DNA from: Massilia rhizosphaerae
GTDB taxonomy: Bacteria > Pseudomonadota > Gammaproteobacteria > Burkholderiales > Burkholderiaceae_D
Direction of reading: 5' to 3'
Assembly (NCBI RefSeq): GCF_016093545.1
Contig: NZ_JADKYX010000029.1
Location: 29,657-93,656 of the forward strand
DNA length: 64,000 bases
Both the position numbers and the translations under genes were made by a program. The notes under the pieces were generated by a model. The model was not told where the DNA came from, did no database searches, and saw only the letters and a program-made list of their open reading frames with translations. Positions 19,401 through 26,629 of this stretch are shown in pieces; positions within the stretch are counted from its first letter, which is position 1; each line of letters starts with the position of its first letter.

Positions 19401-19746
19401 CGCAGCGTTCGACCGCCCGCCCGACCTGCCCGGCCTCGGTTTCTGGATCAACGCGATGGACAAGGGCGCGTCCCTGCGGGACCTGGCAGGCGGCTTCGCG
19501 ACGTCGCAAGAGTTCTACGACAAGTACGGCGGCGCGAGCAATGCCGACATCGTCAACAAGCTGTACCACAACGTGCTGCACCGGGCACCCGAGCAGGCCG
19601 GATACGACTACTGGCTGGGCATCCTGGACGACCACAAGGCGAGTTTGCCGGACGTGCTGGCCGCATTCAGCGACAGCGCCGAGAACAAGGCCGCGGTGGC
19701 GGAGCTGATCGCGGACGGGATCCTGTTCACGCCCTGGCAAGGCTGA
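13426..19746 (+). CDS. Giant RTX calcium-binding protein with DUF4214 C-terminus
   Basis: A 2106-residue secreted protein, very acidic and Gly/Asp-rich. An N-terminal Ig-like (SwmB-type) domain spans about residues 25-130 (SGPKDGTAITGDLVITF). Six RTX modules follow, each 240-300 residues, built of GGxGNDxLxGG nonapeptides that bind calcium as beta-rolls. Module joints repeat a GF(D/N)P(D/N)G(S/T)xxGxxLxGT motif near residues 465, 729, 1031, 1322 and 1562, each preceded by a V(T/I)DFKAGAGGD-type strand. A Pro/Thr linker (about 1836-1880) and a last RTX block lead to a DUF4214 domain (about 1984-2100, YRLYRAAFDRPPDLPGLGFW). Such proteins leave by type I secretion using a C-terminal signal. No exporter is adjacent; the nearest is at 56-59 kb. 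There is no signal peptide, as expected. Confidence 0.93.
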   Translation: MTTFDARLGTATLVLNGTMSGGGADTTDVQPPWIVSGPKDGTAITGDLVITFTEDIKAASGKLQLSSGSTVVFSGDVATDPAIHVAGNTLTLHLDTPLAYGTEYSINVDPHAITDLARNEMIYVPYTSFLSALSPTALNLSGNDASNLLHGSELADTLSGGAGQDTLVGHGGNDLLTGGPDDASIWNDNDSIDGGAGNDTIYGGGGDDQLYGGDGNDLVHGGTHEDDLFGGAGNDQLFGDAGDDRLYGDAGDDTLDGGTGNDWLYDVSGRNVLRGGDGDDRLTASDGPNYGGSNNGTGTLDGGAGNDTLVGTDTATYTGGDGNDSFIIEVRSIQGPAASASGGNGNDTFTYRLYDHTTGHLVLSGGAGTDTYAPQSLPGSLPDSTARVEVTDFKAGAGGDLIDVSSLLPYGFSGNPFAGGDVKLTADTTGTALQARIHLYDGTTVYQTMLHLDGIQPSQLSKSNFVGGFDPNGSSQGMTLTGTALSDNLHGMQADDTISGLDGNDTLSGGAGNDKLDGGKGDDFLSGDEGNDTLIGGDGNDSLHDWYGNNTFQGGAGDDRIEASSTGHDSVDGGTGNDTISGDTGDTLDGGAGNDSIYVFAAISTDAGATVLRGGDGDDTIQIAGQGDVMNVSGGAGADTFVPLGGQSGGTVTITDFSAAEGDKLDLRTLVPADFNGNPFGQGYLKAEQSGSDVKLYVDADGPGTTNDYVLFATLTGTTLAALPASAFLDGYDPTGTSTGVTLTGTSGADTLTGGALDDTLTGGAGNDYLHGGGGNDLLDGGDETAGGGDYLEGGQGNDVLHGGAGNDILHGDAGDDTLDGGAGNDFLEDYVGNNVLNGGDGNDSINTGGYWRGNPGHSTLDGGAGDDSIMSANNGDVVYGGSGNDTIGVNLSGMDQTQDYHVTVDGGDGNDVITIDRTTAAAHGVVDITGGAGIDTFRISGTYSSTDPVVIRDFKAGAGGDVLDVLFLLSTGGNAVIPTTNPFGSGGNLRLVQDGANTLVKVLAAPTDTDGQTAAVLQNVTVKDLTNDNFPQGIHPDGSPDGMVLQGGDGADSIYGGFLNDTIHGGGGDDFLVGYGGVDVLYGDDGADTLSSNYDGSGGNHFFGGNGNDLLVGTNHDTLEGGNDDDTLHGYGGNNTLDGGDGNDLLTSNGNSLLVGGQGNDSLQSYGFGDTVDGGSGNDVLSLHTVDEYFSGKVSGTARMDGGDGDDSFDFAIGSTGTAQVLAHGGAGQDTFTVTATQASAVITIDDFQAGAGGDIINLGGIARTDAYDRSPFGAHGNLQVVQRGADTVLQADLDGSGPGGYTDVVVLSNVDKSTLKIDNFWNGFNPDGTTTGVNLAGTDGADSLTGGLLDDTLVGGAGNDTLSGNLGNDSIDGGDGDDILGGDGILGQPESSLDGNDTLHGGAGNDVLSTWYGSDSLDGGSGDDTLQINFTMGRGPDVIHADGGDGQDLFDITTYYGSVADATILLSGGGGTDTYRLSGFANALTFTITDFQTGAGGDVLQVFDNYGTGATPFSNGYFRLDQRGSDTVLVRDSDGAMGPQAPHDLIILKNVAKSALVADNLDGWAPDGSVTGKVIEGTPSADTLQGGPLNDTIHGGDGDDLITGAGGDDQIDGGPGADAVGGGAGNDVVAGGDGNDSLEGGTGNDTLTGGTGDDFLSALVGGNDMLQGGAGNDHLIGSVGNTTLDGGDGDDLLEADIAGSDARLTLLGGAGNDTFRLQVNARADVVVTATGGGGSDVFEVATTGVPFTVTDFKTGAGGDLVDVKFDFGATKNPFADGHLHLRQVGSDAYLDVDFDGTAGSGGVSTLLKLSNVNASTLTADNFVQHYDPQAGVKPPPAPAPAPTPAPTPTPTPAPTPTPTPTPTPAPTPTPTPTPTPTPGETHTGGSGTDQLAGTAGNDSLDGGDGDDVLHGGAGDDVLVGGTGRDTATYDGKVTDYKISHDATGWHVADQRSGGTDGTDTLQGVERVAFADASVALDTDGVAAETYRLYRAAFDRPPDLPGLGFWINAMDKGASLRDLAGGFATSQEFYDKYGGASNADIVNKLYHNVLHRAPEQAGYDYWLGILDDHKASLPDVLAAFSDSAENKAAVAELIADGILFTPWQG
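13850..18890 (+). repeat. RTX beta-roll repeat array (six modules)
   Basis: Tandem GGC-GGC-(A/G)AC-type nonapeptide coding repeats inside the giant gene. Each module starts with several GGxGNDxLxGG units, then a less regular strand-rich stretch with FKAGAGGD-like sequence, then the joint motif. The DNA is diverged between modules, so the array looks old and under selection. Confidence 0.85.
18931..19065 (+). repeat. Pro-Thr linker microrepeat
   Basis: About 45 codons alternating Pro with Ala or Thr (PAPTPAPTPTPTP pattern), encoded by near-identical 6-bp and 12-bp units such as CCGACACCGACG. Length changes in 6-bp steps would keep the frame. It acts as a flexible spacer between the RTX body and the C-terminal export/DUF4214 part. 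Confidence 0.85.
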
Positions 19747-19755
19747 CGCCGCGCG

Positions 19756-20451
19756 TCAGGCTTCCTCGTGCGCCGCCAGCCACGGCACGATCACGTCGAG
19801 CAGGCGACCCGGCGCCTCGATCGGGATCATGTGGCCCGTGTCCTCGACGACCACGAGCGTGGCGCCGGGGATGGCGGCCGTCATCTCCTGCGCTTCCGCC
19901 AGGCTGCGCAGCCGGTCCTGCGCAGCCGCCACGACGAGCGTCGGGCAGCGGATCTCGCCGGAGCGTCCGAGGTCGCCCGGCCGGTCCAGCATCGACTGGC
20001 GCCGGAACACGTCGCCGCCGAGGCGCGTGCCCATCGCGCGCACGCGCTCGATCAACGCCTCGTTGTCGCGCTGTCGCGGATGCAGCGACGTGGCGACGGC
20101 CGTGCGGCTCAGGCCGCTGAACGCGATCGACGGGGCCGCGTTGCCGATCGCGCCCTTGCGCTCTTGCAGCGCGGCCGTGTCGGCGCGCGTGGAGGTGGCG
20201 ACCAGGACGAGCGCGCGCACGCGCGCCGGCGCCTGGCGCGCGATCGCGCGGGCGACGTAGCCGCCCATCGAAAAGCCCATGAGCAAAAAAGTCGGGGGCG
20301 CCGTCGCGAGGACGCGGCGCGCCATCGCCTCGACCGACGTGTCGTGGCGCAGGTCGGCGTGGACGACGGGGCCAAAGCGCGCCAGCGCCGGCACCATGTC
20401 GTCCCACAGGGTGTCGTCGGCCATGAAGCCGGGGACAAGAAGGATAGCCAT
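19756..20451 (-). CDS. Alpha/beta-fold hydrolase
   Basis: A 231-residue cytoplasmic hydrolase of the AB_hydrolase_1 class. The nucleophile elbow is GFSMGG (S61), the acid is probably D179 in AAAQDRL and the base H207 in EDTGHMIP. An oxyanion-type VPGFM motif stands at the N-terminus. There is no signal peptide. The substrate cannot be read from sequence; esterase or a C-C hydrolase role are both possible. It converges with the giant RTX gene with a 9-bp gap and no hairpin between them. Confidence 0.85.
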   Translation of the reverse strand: MAILLVPGFMADDTLWDDMVPALARFGPVVHADLRHDTSVEAMARRVLATAPPTFLLMGFSMGGYVARAIARQAPARVRALVLVATSTRADTAALQERKGAIGNAAPSIAFSGLSRTAVATSLHPRQRDNEALIERVRAMGTRLGGDVFRRQSMLDRPGDLGRSGEIRCPTLVVAAAQDRLRSLAEAQEMTAAIPGATLVVVEDTGHMIPIEAPGRLLDVIVPWLAAHEEA

Positions 20452-20668
20452 CCCGGCATCCTAGCAGACGCATGCCGGCTTGCCATTCCGGCCACGGCCG
20501 TTATCACTTTGAAATCCGTTTCACCCGCGCGGGATATCGGCATCGGCATATGACTTGCGCCTTAGCAAACGAACGCAAAGTGCGCGCGCGGAGCTGAGTC
20601 GCCTCAAGGCGGAACGGCCCCGATGCGACTTTCATTGGCTCTTGTTGCTTGAAAAACCGAGGAGTCCC

Positions 20669-22405
20669 ATGAAACCATCCGCCACCTCCAGCGTGCGCAA
20701 CCAGCTCAGGTTCGCATTCGCCGTCGTCATCGTGCTGTCGTTCGTCGCGACGGCCATCGCCATCTGGCGCCTGCAAGTCCTGTCGGACGACACGCAGGCC
20801 CTCACCCAACGCCCGCTCGCCAAGGAACGCCTGATTTCCGGGTGGCTCCTGAACACGTCGGTCGCCGCCAAGCGCACCGGGGCCATCGCGCGTTCCGCCG
20901 ACGCGGAGCTCGCCACCTACTACGCGGCGGAAACCCGGGATTCGACGGCGCGCATGAGCGCGCTGCAGAAACAGGTCGGCGCGCTGCTCGACACGCCGGA
21001 GGAGCACGCCGTGTTCGACCAGATCGCCACGGCGCGCCAGCGTTACCTCGCCGCGCGCGACCGCGTCATGGCCCTCAAGTCCGGCGGCAGCGATGCCGAC
21101 GCCCGCAAATACTTCGACGACGAATTCATGCCCGCCGCGGCCGCGTATCTCGGCCGGGTCAAGGCGCTGCTGGAGCTGCAGCAGAAGGAGATCGACACGC
21201 GCGTCGCCGCCGTGCTCGGCAGCGCGGACCGCAGCAGCGACGTGCTGACCGCGCTGTGCCTCGCCACGCTCGCCTTCAGCGTCGGCGCCGGCACCCTGTT
21301 CGGACGCGCCCTGTTCCGGCGCCTGGGCGGCGAACCGGCGCGCGCGGCGCAGGTGGCGGCCGAGATCGCGGGCGGCAACCTGTGCGTGGCCGTGCCGGTC
21401 GCCGCCGGCGACAAGGACAGCCTGATGGCCGCCCTCGAACGCATGCGCGCCAGCCTCGCGGGCATCGTCGCCGACGTGCGCGAGGGCACGGGCACGATCG
21501 TCACCGCCGTGGCCACGATGGCCGGCGAAACCGAGGACCTGTCGCGCCGCACGGAAAGCCAGGCGCAGGCGCTGGAAGAAACGGCGTCGTCGATGGAGGA
21601 ACTGACGGCGGCCGTCGGCCAGAACGCGGTCAACGCCGAGGAAGCCAACCGCATGGCCGGCGACGCCACGCGCGTGGCGCAGCAGGGCGGCGCGATGGTC
21701 GGCCAGCTGGTCGACACGATGGGGGCGATCAACGCCTCGTCGGCGCGCATCGTCGACATCATCGCCGTCATCGACGGCATCGCGTTCCAGACCAATATCC
21801 TGGCGCTGAATGCGGCCGTGGAAGCGGCGCGCGCGGGCGAGCAAGGCCGCGGCTTCGCTGTCGTCGCGGCCGAAGTGCGCGCCCTGGCCCAGCGCTCGGC
21901 CGCCGCCGCCCGCGAAATCAAGGACCTGATCGACGCCTCGACCCAGCGCGTGGCCGACGGCGCCACCCTGGCGGGCCAGGCCGGGCAGACGATGCGCGAC
22001 ATCGTCGACAGCATCGGCCGCGTGACGGGTGTCGTGAACGAGATCGTCGCCTCCAACCGCGAGCAGGCCAGCGGCATCGGCCAGGTCAACCAGGCCATCG
22101 TGCAGATGGATGGCGTGACCCAGCAGAACGCGGCCCTGGTCGAGGAATCGGCCGCTGCGACCCGGACCATGCACGAGCAGGCGCAGGCGCTGGCCGAGCT
22201 GGTGGCGCTGTTCCGGGTCGAGACGAAGCCGCGGCCGCAGGCGGTCGCGAAACCCGCGCTGCCGCCCGCCCGCCGCGCGGCACCCGCGCCCGCGCCCGCG
22301 CCCGCACCGAAGCCGGCGGCGGCCAAGCCGGCGCGCAAGGCGACCGCCGCCGCGACCGCGCGCAAGGCCGCGACGACAGTGGACGCGGACTGGCAAGAGT
22401 TCTAG
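20669..22405 (+). CDS. Methyl-accepting chemotaxis protein
   Basis: A 578-residue membrane chemoreceptor. TM1 lies at about residues 12-32 (FAFAVVIVLSFVATAIAIW). A periplasmic four-helix-bundle sensor follows (about 33-190), then TM2 (ALCLATLAFSVGAGTLF), HAMP and a long signalling helix with the invariant tip region around residues 364-411 (IAFQTNILALNAAVEAARAG). An Ala/Pro/Lys-rich tether ends in DWQEF, which fits the x-W-x-x-F pentapeptide that recruits CheR/CheB methylation enzymes. The start at 20669 is chosen because GAGG precedes it; the longer frame from 20555 adds a non-membrane leader. Ligand unknown; no che genes nearby. Confidence 0.95.
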   Translation: MKPSATSSVRNQLRFAFAVVIVLSFVATAIAIWRLQVLSDDTQALTQRPLAKERLISGWLLNTSVAAKRTGAIARSADAELATYYAAETRDSTARMSALQKQVGALLDTPEEHAVFDQIATARQRYLAARDRVMALKSGGSDADARKYFDDEFMPAAAAYLGRVKALLELQQKEIDTRVAAVLGSADRSSDVLTALCLATLAFSVGAGTLFGRALFRRLGGEPARAAQVAAEIAGGNLCVAVPVAAGDKDSLMAALERMRASLAGIVADVREGTGTIVTAVATMAGETEDLSRRTESQAQALEETASSMEELTAAVGQNAVNAEEANRMAGDATRVAQQGGAMVGQLVDTMGAINASSARIVDIIAVIDGIAFQTNILALNAAVEAARAGEQGRGFAVVAAEVRALAQRSAAAAREIKDLIDASTQRVADGATLAGQAGQTMRDIVDSIGRVTGVVNEIVASNREQASGIGQVNQAIVQMDGVTQQNAALVEESAAATRTMHEQAQALAELVALFRVETKPRPQAVAKPALPPARRAAPAPAPAPAPKPAAAKPARKATAAATARKAATTVDADWQEF

Positions 22406-22480
22406 GCGGAAGGGGGGCGGTTGCCGCAAATGGGTTTCTCAGGCAACATCGCCCTATCCTTCATCTTTACGCACGACGCC

Positions 22481-22978
22481 ATGACCCTGCCCGCCCACCA
22501 ACTCACCATGACTGTCCTGATGACGCCGGATACCGCGAATTTTTCCGGCAACGTGCACGGCGGGAACATCCTGAAACTGCTCGACCAGGTCGCCTATGCG
22601 TGCGCCAGCCGCTATGCCGGCACCTATGTCGTGACGATGAGCGTCGACCAGGTGACGTTCCGCCAGCCGATCCACGTGGGCGAGCTGGTCACGTTCCTGG
22701 CTGCCGTGAACTACACGGGCCGCACGTCGATGGAAGTCGGCATCAAGGTCGTGGCCGAGAACATCCGCACCCAGCAGGTGCGCCACGTGAACAGCTGCTT
22801 CTTCACGATGGTGGCCGTCGGCGACGACAAGCAGCCGGTGCCCGTCCCGCCCCTGCGTCCGTTCGGGCCGGACGAGCTGCGCCGCCACGAGCAGGCGAAG
22901 GCCCGCAAGGAGCTGCGCCTGGCGCTGGACCGCCAGCACGAGGAACGGGCCGCGGGCCGGGCGGAACTGGACGCCTGA
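22481..22978 (+). CDS. Acyl-CoA thioesterase (hotdog fold)
   Basis: A 165-residue hotdog-fold hydrolase of the YciA/BFIT-like acyl-CoA thioesterase family, releasing free acids from CoA esters in the cytoplasm. The NVHGGNILKLLDQVAY block carries the Gly/His and catalytic Asp region, and VTMSVDQVTFRQPIHVGELV is the second conserved block. A charged C-terminal helix (RRHEQAKARKELRLAL) could support oligomerisation. I chose the start at 22481 (MTLPAHQ) because homologues begin near there; an in-frame ATG at 22421 has no clear ribosome site. It follows the chemoreceptor by 75 bp. Confidence 0.9.
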   Translation: MTLPAHQLTMTVLMTPDTANFSGNVHGGNILKLLDQVAYACASRYAGTYVVTMSVDQVTFRQPIHVGELVTFLAAVNYTGRTSMEVGIKVVAENIRTQQVRHVNSCFFTMVAVGDDKQPVPVPPLRPFGPDELRRHEQAKARKELRLALDRQHEERAAGRAELDA

Positions 22979-23009
22979 ACAAAAATTATGGATCTCGCGT
23001 AACCCGTGC

Positions 23010-23015
23010 TATACT
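23010..23015 (+). promoter_or_regulatory. -10 box of the tRNA-Phe promoter
   Basis: TATACT lies 11 bp before the tRNA. A weak -35-like TTATGG at 22986-22991 gives an 18-bp spacer, and a GC-rich discriminator follows, as expected of stable RNA genes. Confidence 0.55.
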
Positions 23016-23025
23016 GCGCCGCCTT

Positions 23026-23101
23026 GGCCTGGTAGCTCAGTCGGTAGAGCAGAGGATTGAAAATCCTTGTGTCGGTGGTTCGATTCCGCCCCGGGCCACC
23101 A
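23026..23101 (+). tRNA. tRNA-Phe (GAA)
   Basis: A complete 76-nt cloverleaf. The acceptor stem GGCCTGG pairs with CCGGGCC (one G-T pair). The D-loop is AGCTCAGTCGGTAGAGC, the anticodon loop TTGAAAA gives anticodon GAA, and the T-arm contains GGTTCGATTCC. The discriminator A and a genomically encoded CCA end it. Confidence 0.98.
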
Positions 23102-23116
23102 AGTTTCAGCATACAG

Positions 23117-23142
23117 CGCCAACCCGTCCGGTTGGCGTTTTG
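23117..23142 (+). terminator. Terminator after tRNA-Phe
   Basis: A perfect 8-bp stem (CGCCAACC / GGTTGGCG) with a 5-nt loop, followed by TTTTG, 15 bp downstream of the tRNA. Confidence 0.85.
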
Positions 23143-23181
23143 CATTCCTCCATCGATTCGCCGATACGCCCGCACACTGCC

Positions 23182-23526
23182 ATGACGACCTTTTCCCCCT
23201 GCCCCGCCTGTGGTTCCACGCTGACCTACGAAGACGGCTCGGGCAATTATGTGTGCCCGGAATGCGCGCATGAATGGCCCGTGAAAGCCGAAGCGGCCAC
23301 GGACGACGCGGCCCGCGTGTGGCGCGACGCGGCCGGCAACGTGCTGCAGGACGGCGACACCGTCACCGTCATCAAGGACCTCAAGCTGAAAGGCGGAGGC
23401 GGCGTCGTCAAGCAGGGCACCAAGGTCAAGAACATCCGCCTCGTCGACGGCGACCACGACATCGACTGCAAGATCGACGGCTTCGGCGCGATGAGCCTGA
23501 AGTCGGAATTCGTCCGCAAGAGCTGA
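23182..23526 (+). CDS. yjdM: YjdM/PhnA-family zinc-ribbon protein
   Basis: A 114-residue protein of the YjdM (formerly PhnA) family. The N-terminal zinc ribbon has CPACGS near residues 7-11 and CPECAHEW near 25-32. The C-terminal SH3-like domain contains DGDTVTVIKDLKLKG and KIDGFGAMSLKSEFVRKS, the family signature. Despite the old phosphonate name it is not a phosphonoacetate hydrolase; its role is unsettled. It stands alone behind tRNA-Phe with no phn genes nearby. Confidence 0.95.
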   Translation: MTTFSPCPACGSTLTYEDGSGNYVCPECAHEWPVKAEAATDDAARVWRDAAGNVLQDGDTVTVIKDLKLKGGGGVVKQGTKVKNIRLVDGDHDIDCKIDGFGAMSLKSEFVRKS

Positions 23527-23539
23527 CCCGCGCCGCGCG

Positions 23540-24556
23540 TCAGCGGCGCAATGCGGCAGACGCGGCGGACGCGGCACGCGGCGCCTGGCTGTCGAAGAAT
23601 CGCCAGATCGTCGCACTCGCGTCCAGGGCCGTCGAGGCCGCTTCCTTGCCCGGCCGCACCCGCTCGGCACCCGGCCACGAATGGCCGCCGGTGTCCGTCA
23701 CGCACAGCTGGACCTGGGCGCCGCCGGCGCAATTCCGGTAGGCGTCGCAATACGCGCCCGGCACCTGCAGCACACGCTGCGCACTGCCGCCGCACTGGTC
23801 GCGCTGGACCCAGCGCGCGATGGTCTCCGGCACCGACACGAAATTCATCACGCTGCTCTGGTCGCGAAACGCGCCCGGACCGGCGCCGCCGTCGAACAGC
23901 ACGTGGTCGTCGTCGCGGGCATGGATGTGGAGCACCGAGACGGGCCGCGACGGGTTGCATTGCGTGGTGGCGTCGGTGCCGGCAACGGACGCCACCGCCC
24001 GGAACACGTCCGCCGCGTCGCAAGCCAGTCGGTGGGCCATCATCCCGCCATTGCTCATGCCGGTGGCAAACACGCGATTCGCATCGACGGCATAGCGCCC
24101 CTCGATCGCGCTGACGACGGCGCGCGCGAAGCCGACGTCGTCGCTGCCCTGGTCGCGCGCATAGCCGCAGCAGCCCCCTGCATTCCACGTCGCGAACCGG
24201 CCGCCGGGCAGTTTGCTGGCGCCGTTCGGAAAGGCGACGATGAAGCCGCTCCGGTCGGCCTGGCGCTGCAGGCCATACCTGCTGTCGTCGGCCATGTACG
24301 CCGCATCGCCGCCGCCATGGAAGGCCAGCACCAGCGGCGCCGGGTGGCCAGGGTCGTACCCGGCAGGCACGTGCACCAGCACCTTGCGGCCCTGCACCCG
24401 GATCTCCTGCAGGCCGGACGCCGCGGCGCGGCCGGCGCGCCACTGTTCGATGCGATGCCGGAGGTTCTCTCTCAATTGGTGCGCCTGCCCGGCGGCAGGC
24501 GCCAGCAACGCGGAAATGGCCAGGCAGCACGGCACGACGTGGTAGCGAAGTTTCAT
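23540..24556 (-). CDS. Secreted PHB-depolymerase/feruloyl-esterase-like hydrolase (CE1-type)
   Basis: A 338-residue exported serine esterase of the LpqC/PHB depolymerase-like family. A signal peptide ends near APAAGQA. LVLAFHGGGDAA is the oxyanion region, GMSNGG carries the nucleophile S168, and TGGHSWPG near the C-terminus carries the catalytic His. Several Cys (GGCCGYARD, CDAYRNC) suggest disulphides in the periplasm or outside. Family members cleave feruloyl or acetyl groups from plant xylan, or poly-hydroxyalkanoates. The divergent GH39 gene starting 184 bp away makes a hemicellulose role plausible. The start at 24556 is supported by a GGAG box. Confidence 0.88.
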   Translation of the reverse strand: MKLRYHVVPCCLAISALLAPAAGQAHQLRENLRHRIEQWRAGRAAASGLQEIRVQGRKVLVHVPAGYDPGHPAPLVLAFHGGGDAAYMADDSRYGLQRQADRSGFIVAFPNGASKLPGGRFATWNAGGCCGYARDQGSDDVGFARAVVSAIEGRYAVDANRVFATGMSNGGMMAHRLACDAADVFRAVASVAGTDATTQCNPSRPVSVLHIHARDDDHVLFDGGAGPGAFRDQSSVMNFVSVPETIARWVQRDQCGGSAQRVLQVPGAYCDAYRNCAGGAQVQLCVTDTGGHSWPGAERVRPGKEAASTALDASATIWRFFDSQAPRAASAASAALRR

Positions 24557-24739
24557 GGGCGGCTCCGTCAAGTTTGTTTTCGGATAATGATACGACGTCG
24601 CCGGGCCCATCGGGTGGGCGGGATCGATTTCACGCCATCCCGATATTCGATCCGGTATCGGCGCCGCTAAAACCGTGATTGGACGCCCGTCCGGCTTCGG
24701 CCTAGCATCGCAGCATCGGTCCGATCCAAGAGAACAACA

Positions 24740-26419
24740 ATGAAGAGACACCTCGCCGCCCTCCTCCTTGCGGCCGGCGCGCCGCTGTGCGTGGCGGGAC
24801 CGGCTTCCCCGCCCCCAGTAAAACTGGCCATCGACGCCGCGCAGGTCAAGGGGCCCATGACGCCGATCTGGGCCTGGTTCGGCTACGACGAACCGAATTA
24901 CACGACGGCCCCCGACGGTAAAAAACTGCTGAGCGAAATCGCCGCGCTGAGCCCGGTCCCCGTCCACGTCCGCGCGCACAACCTCATGACGTCGGGCGAC
25001 GGCAGCTACGCGCTCAAATGGGGCTCGACGAATATGTACAGCGAGGACAAGGACGGCAAGCCGGTCTACGACTGGACCATCATCGACCGCATCTTCGACA
25101 CGTACGTCGAACGCGGCATGAAGCCGCTGGCGGAGATCGGCTTCATGCCGGAAGCATTGTCGCAGCGCCCGCAGCCGTATCGCCATCACTGGAAACCGGG
25201 CACGCCCTACCAGGAGATCCTGACCGGCTGGGCCACGCCGCCGAAGGACTACGGCAAGTGGTCCGAGCTGATCTACCAATGGGTCAAGCACAGCGTGGCC
25301 CGCTACGGGCAGAAGGAAGTCGAGAGCTGGTACTGGGAAGTGTGGAACGAGCCGGACGGCCTGTACCTGATCGCGCCCGACGTCAAGCGCGAGTATTTCA
25401 AGATGTACGACTATGCGGCCGATGCGGTGAAACGCGCGCTGCCGACGGCGCGCATCGGCGGCCCGCACACGGCCGGCGCGGGCCGCTTCATGGACGACTT
25501 CCTGCGCCACTGCCTGCACGAGACCAACTACGCGACCGGCAAGACCGGCTCGCCGCTGGACTTCGTCGCCTTCCACGCCAAGGGCGCGCCGAAGGTGGTC
25601 GACGGCGTCGTCCGGATGGGCATGGGCACGCATTTCCGCCACCTCGACGACGGCTTCGCCCTCGTCGCAAAATATCCGGAGCTGAAAAACATCCCCGTCA
25701 TCGTCGGCGAATCCGACCCGGAAGGCTGCGCCGCCTGCGGCATGCAGACCAACCCGGAAAACGCCTACCGCAACGGCACGCTGTATGCCAGCTACACCGC
25801 GGCGTCGATCGCGCGCGAGTACGACCTGGCCGCGCACCGCGGCGTCAACCTGATCGGCGCGGTGAACTGGTCGTTCGAGTTCGAGGACCAGCCCTGGTTC
25901 GCGGGCTTCCGCGACCTGGCCACCAACGGCGTCGACAAGCCCGTGCTGAACGTGTTCCGCATGCTCGGCATGATGGGCGGCGACCGCGTGGCGGTGACGG
26001 GCGACCGGGCCTACGACGCGGCCAGCATCGAGGCCGCCGGCGTGCGCGGCGCGCGCACCGACATCGACGCGCTCGCGACGAAGGATGCCCGCCACGTCGC
26101 CGTCATGGTCTGGAACTACCACGACGACGACGTCATCGACGCCGGCTCACCCGTCGAACTTTCCATCGCCGGCATCCCCGCCAAGCAGGTGCAGGTGCAC
26201 CACTACCGCATCGACCAGGACCACAGCAATTCGTACACGGCATGGAAGCGCATGGGCTCGCCCGCGCATCCGACGCCGGCGCAGGTGGCCGCGTTGCAGC
26301 AAGCGGGCGCGCTCGCGGAACTGGGGGCCGCGACGACGGTGGCGACGCGGGACGGCACGGCCACGGTCAGGATGCAGTTGCCGCGGCAGGCGGTGTCGCT
26401 CGTGACCCTCACCTACTGA
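24740..26419 (+). CDS. Glycoside hydrolase family 39-like (beta-xylosidase type)
   Basis: A 559-residue secreted glycosidase with signal peptide MKRHLAALLLAAGAPLCVAG. A TIM-barrel catalytic domain covers about residues 30-410: the acid/base Glu is E204 in WNEPD, and the nucleophile Glu is probably E324 in VIVGESDPEG. A C-terminal beta-sandwich region (about 430-559, VMVWNYHDDDV) matches GH39 xylosidase layout. GH39 enzymes retain configuration and act on beta-xylosides or related sugars. A hairpin terminator follows. Its divergent partner is the CE1-like esterase, so both may respond to the same plant polymer. Confidence 0.88.
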   Translation: MKRHLAALLLAAGAPLCVAGPASPPPVKLAIDAAQVKGPMTPIWAWFGYDEPNYTTAPDGKKLLSEIAALSPVPVHVRAHNLMTSGDGSYALKWGSTNMYSEDKDGKPVYDWTIIDRIFDTYVERGMKPLAEIGFMPEALSQRPQPYRHHWKPGTPYQEILTGWATPPKDYGKWSELIYQWVKHSVARYGQKEVESWYWEVWNEPDGLYLIAPDVKREYFKMYDYAADAVKRALPTARIGGPHTAGAGRFMDDFLRHCLHETNYATGKTGSPLDFVAFHAKGAPKVVDGVVRMGMGTHFRHLDDGFALVAKYPELKNIPVIVGESDPEGCAACGMQTNPENAYRNGTLYASYTAASIAREYDLAAHRGVNLIGAVNWSFEFEDQPWFAGFRDLATNGVDKPVLNVFRMLGMMGGDRVAVTGDRAYDAASIEAAGVRGARTDIDALATKDARHVAVMVWNYHDDDVIDAGSPVELSIAGIPAKQVQVHHYRIDQDHSNSYTAWKRMGSPAHPTPAQVAALQQAGALAELGAATTVATRDGTATVRMQLPRQAVSLVTLTY

Positions 26420-26438
26420 TTCGGCCACCATGACAACG

Positions 26439-26467
26439 GACGCCACCTTCGGGTGGCGTCGTCGTTT
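26439..26467 (+). terminator. Terminator after GH39 gene
   Basis: A perfect 9-bp stem (GACGCCACC / GGTGGCGTC) with a TTCG tetraloop, followed by a weak T-run. The sequence closely resembles the hairpin at 29500. Confidence 0.8.
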
Positions 26468-26629
26468 GTACCGTCATGTAAGCAACCGCCAACATTACCG
26501 GAACATTAACTTTGCAGCGAAACCTGGCCATTGCCATTTTTGTCACGAGCATGTCACGCCCCTGGACGATCCTGTGCGCGGCCCGATCCCATCGATCGCG
26601 TATTCCCGACTCTGACCAGGAGATTCCTC

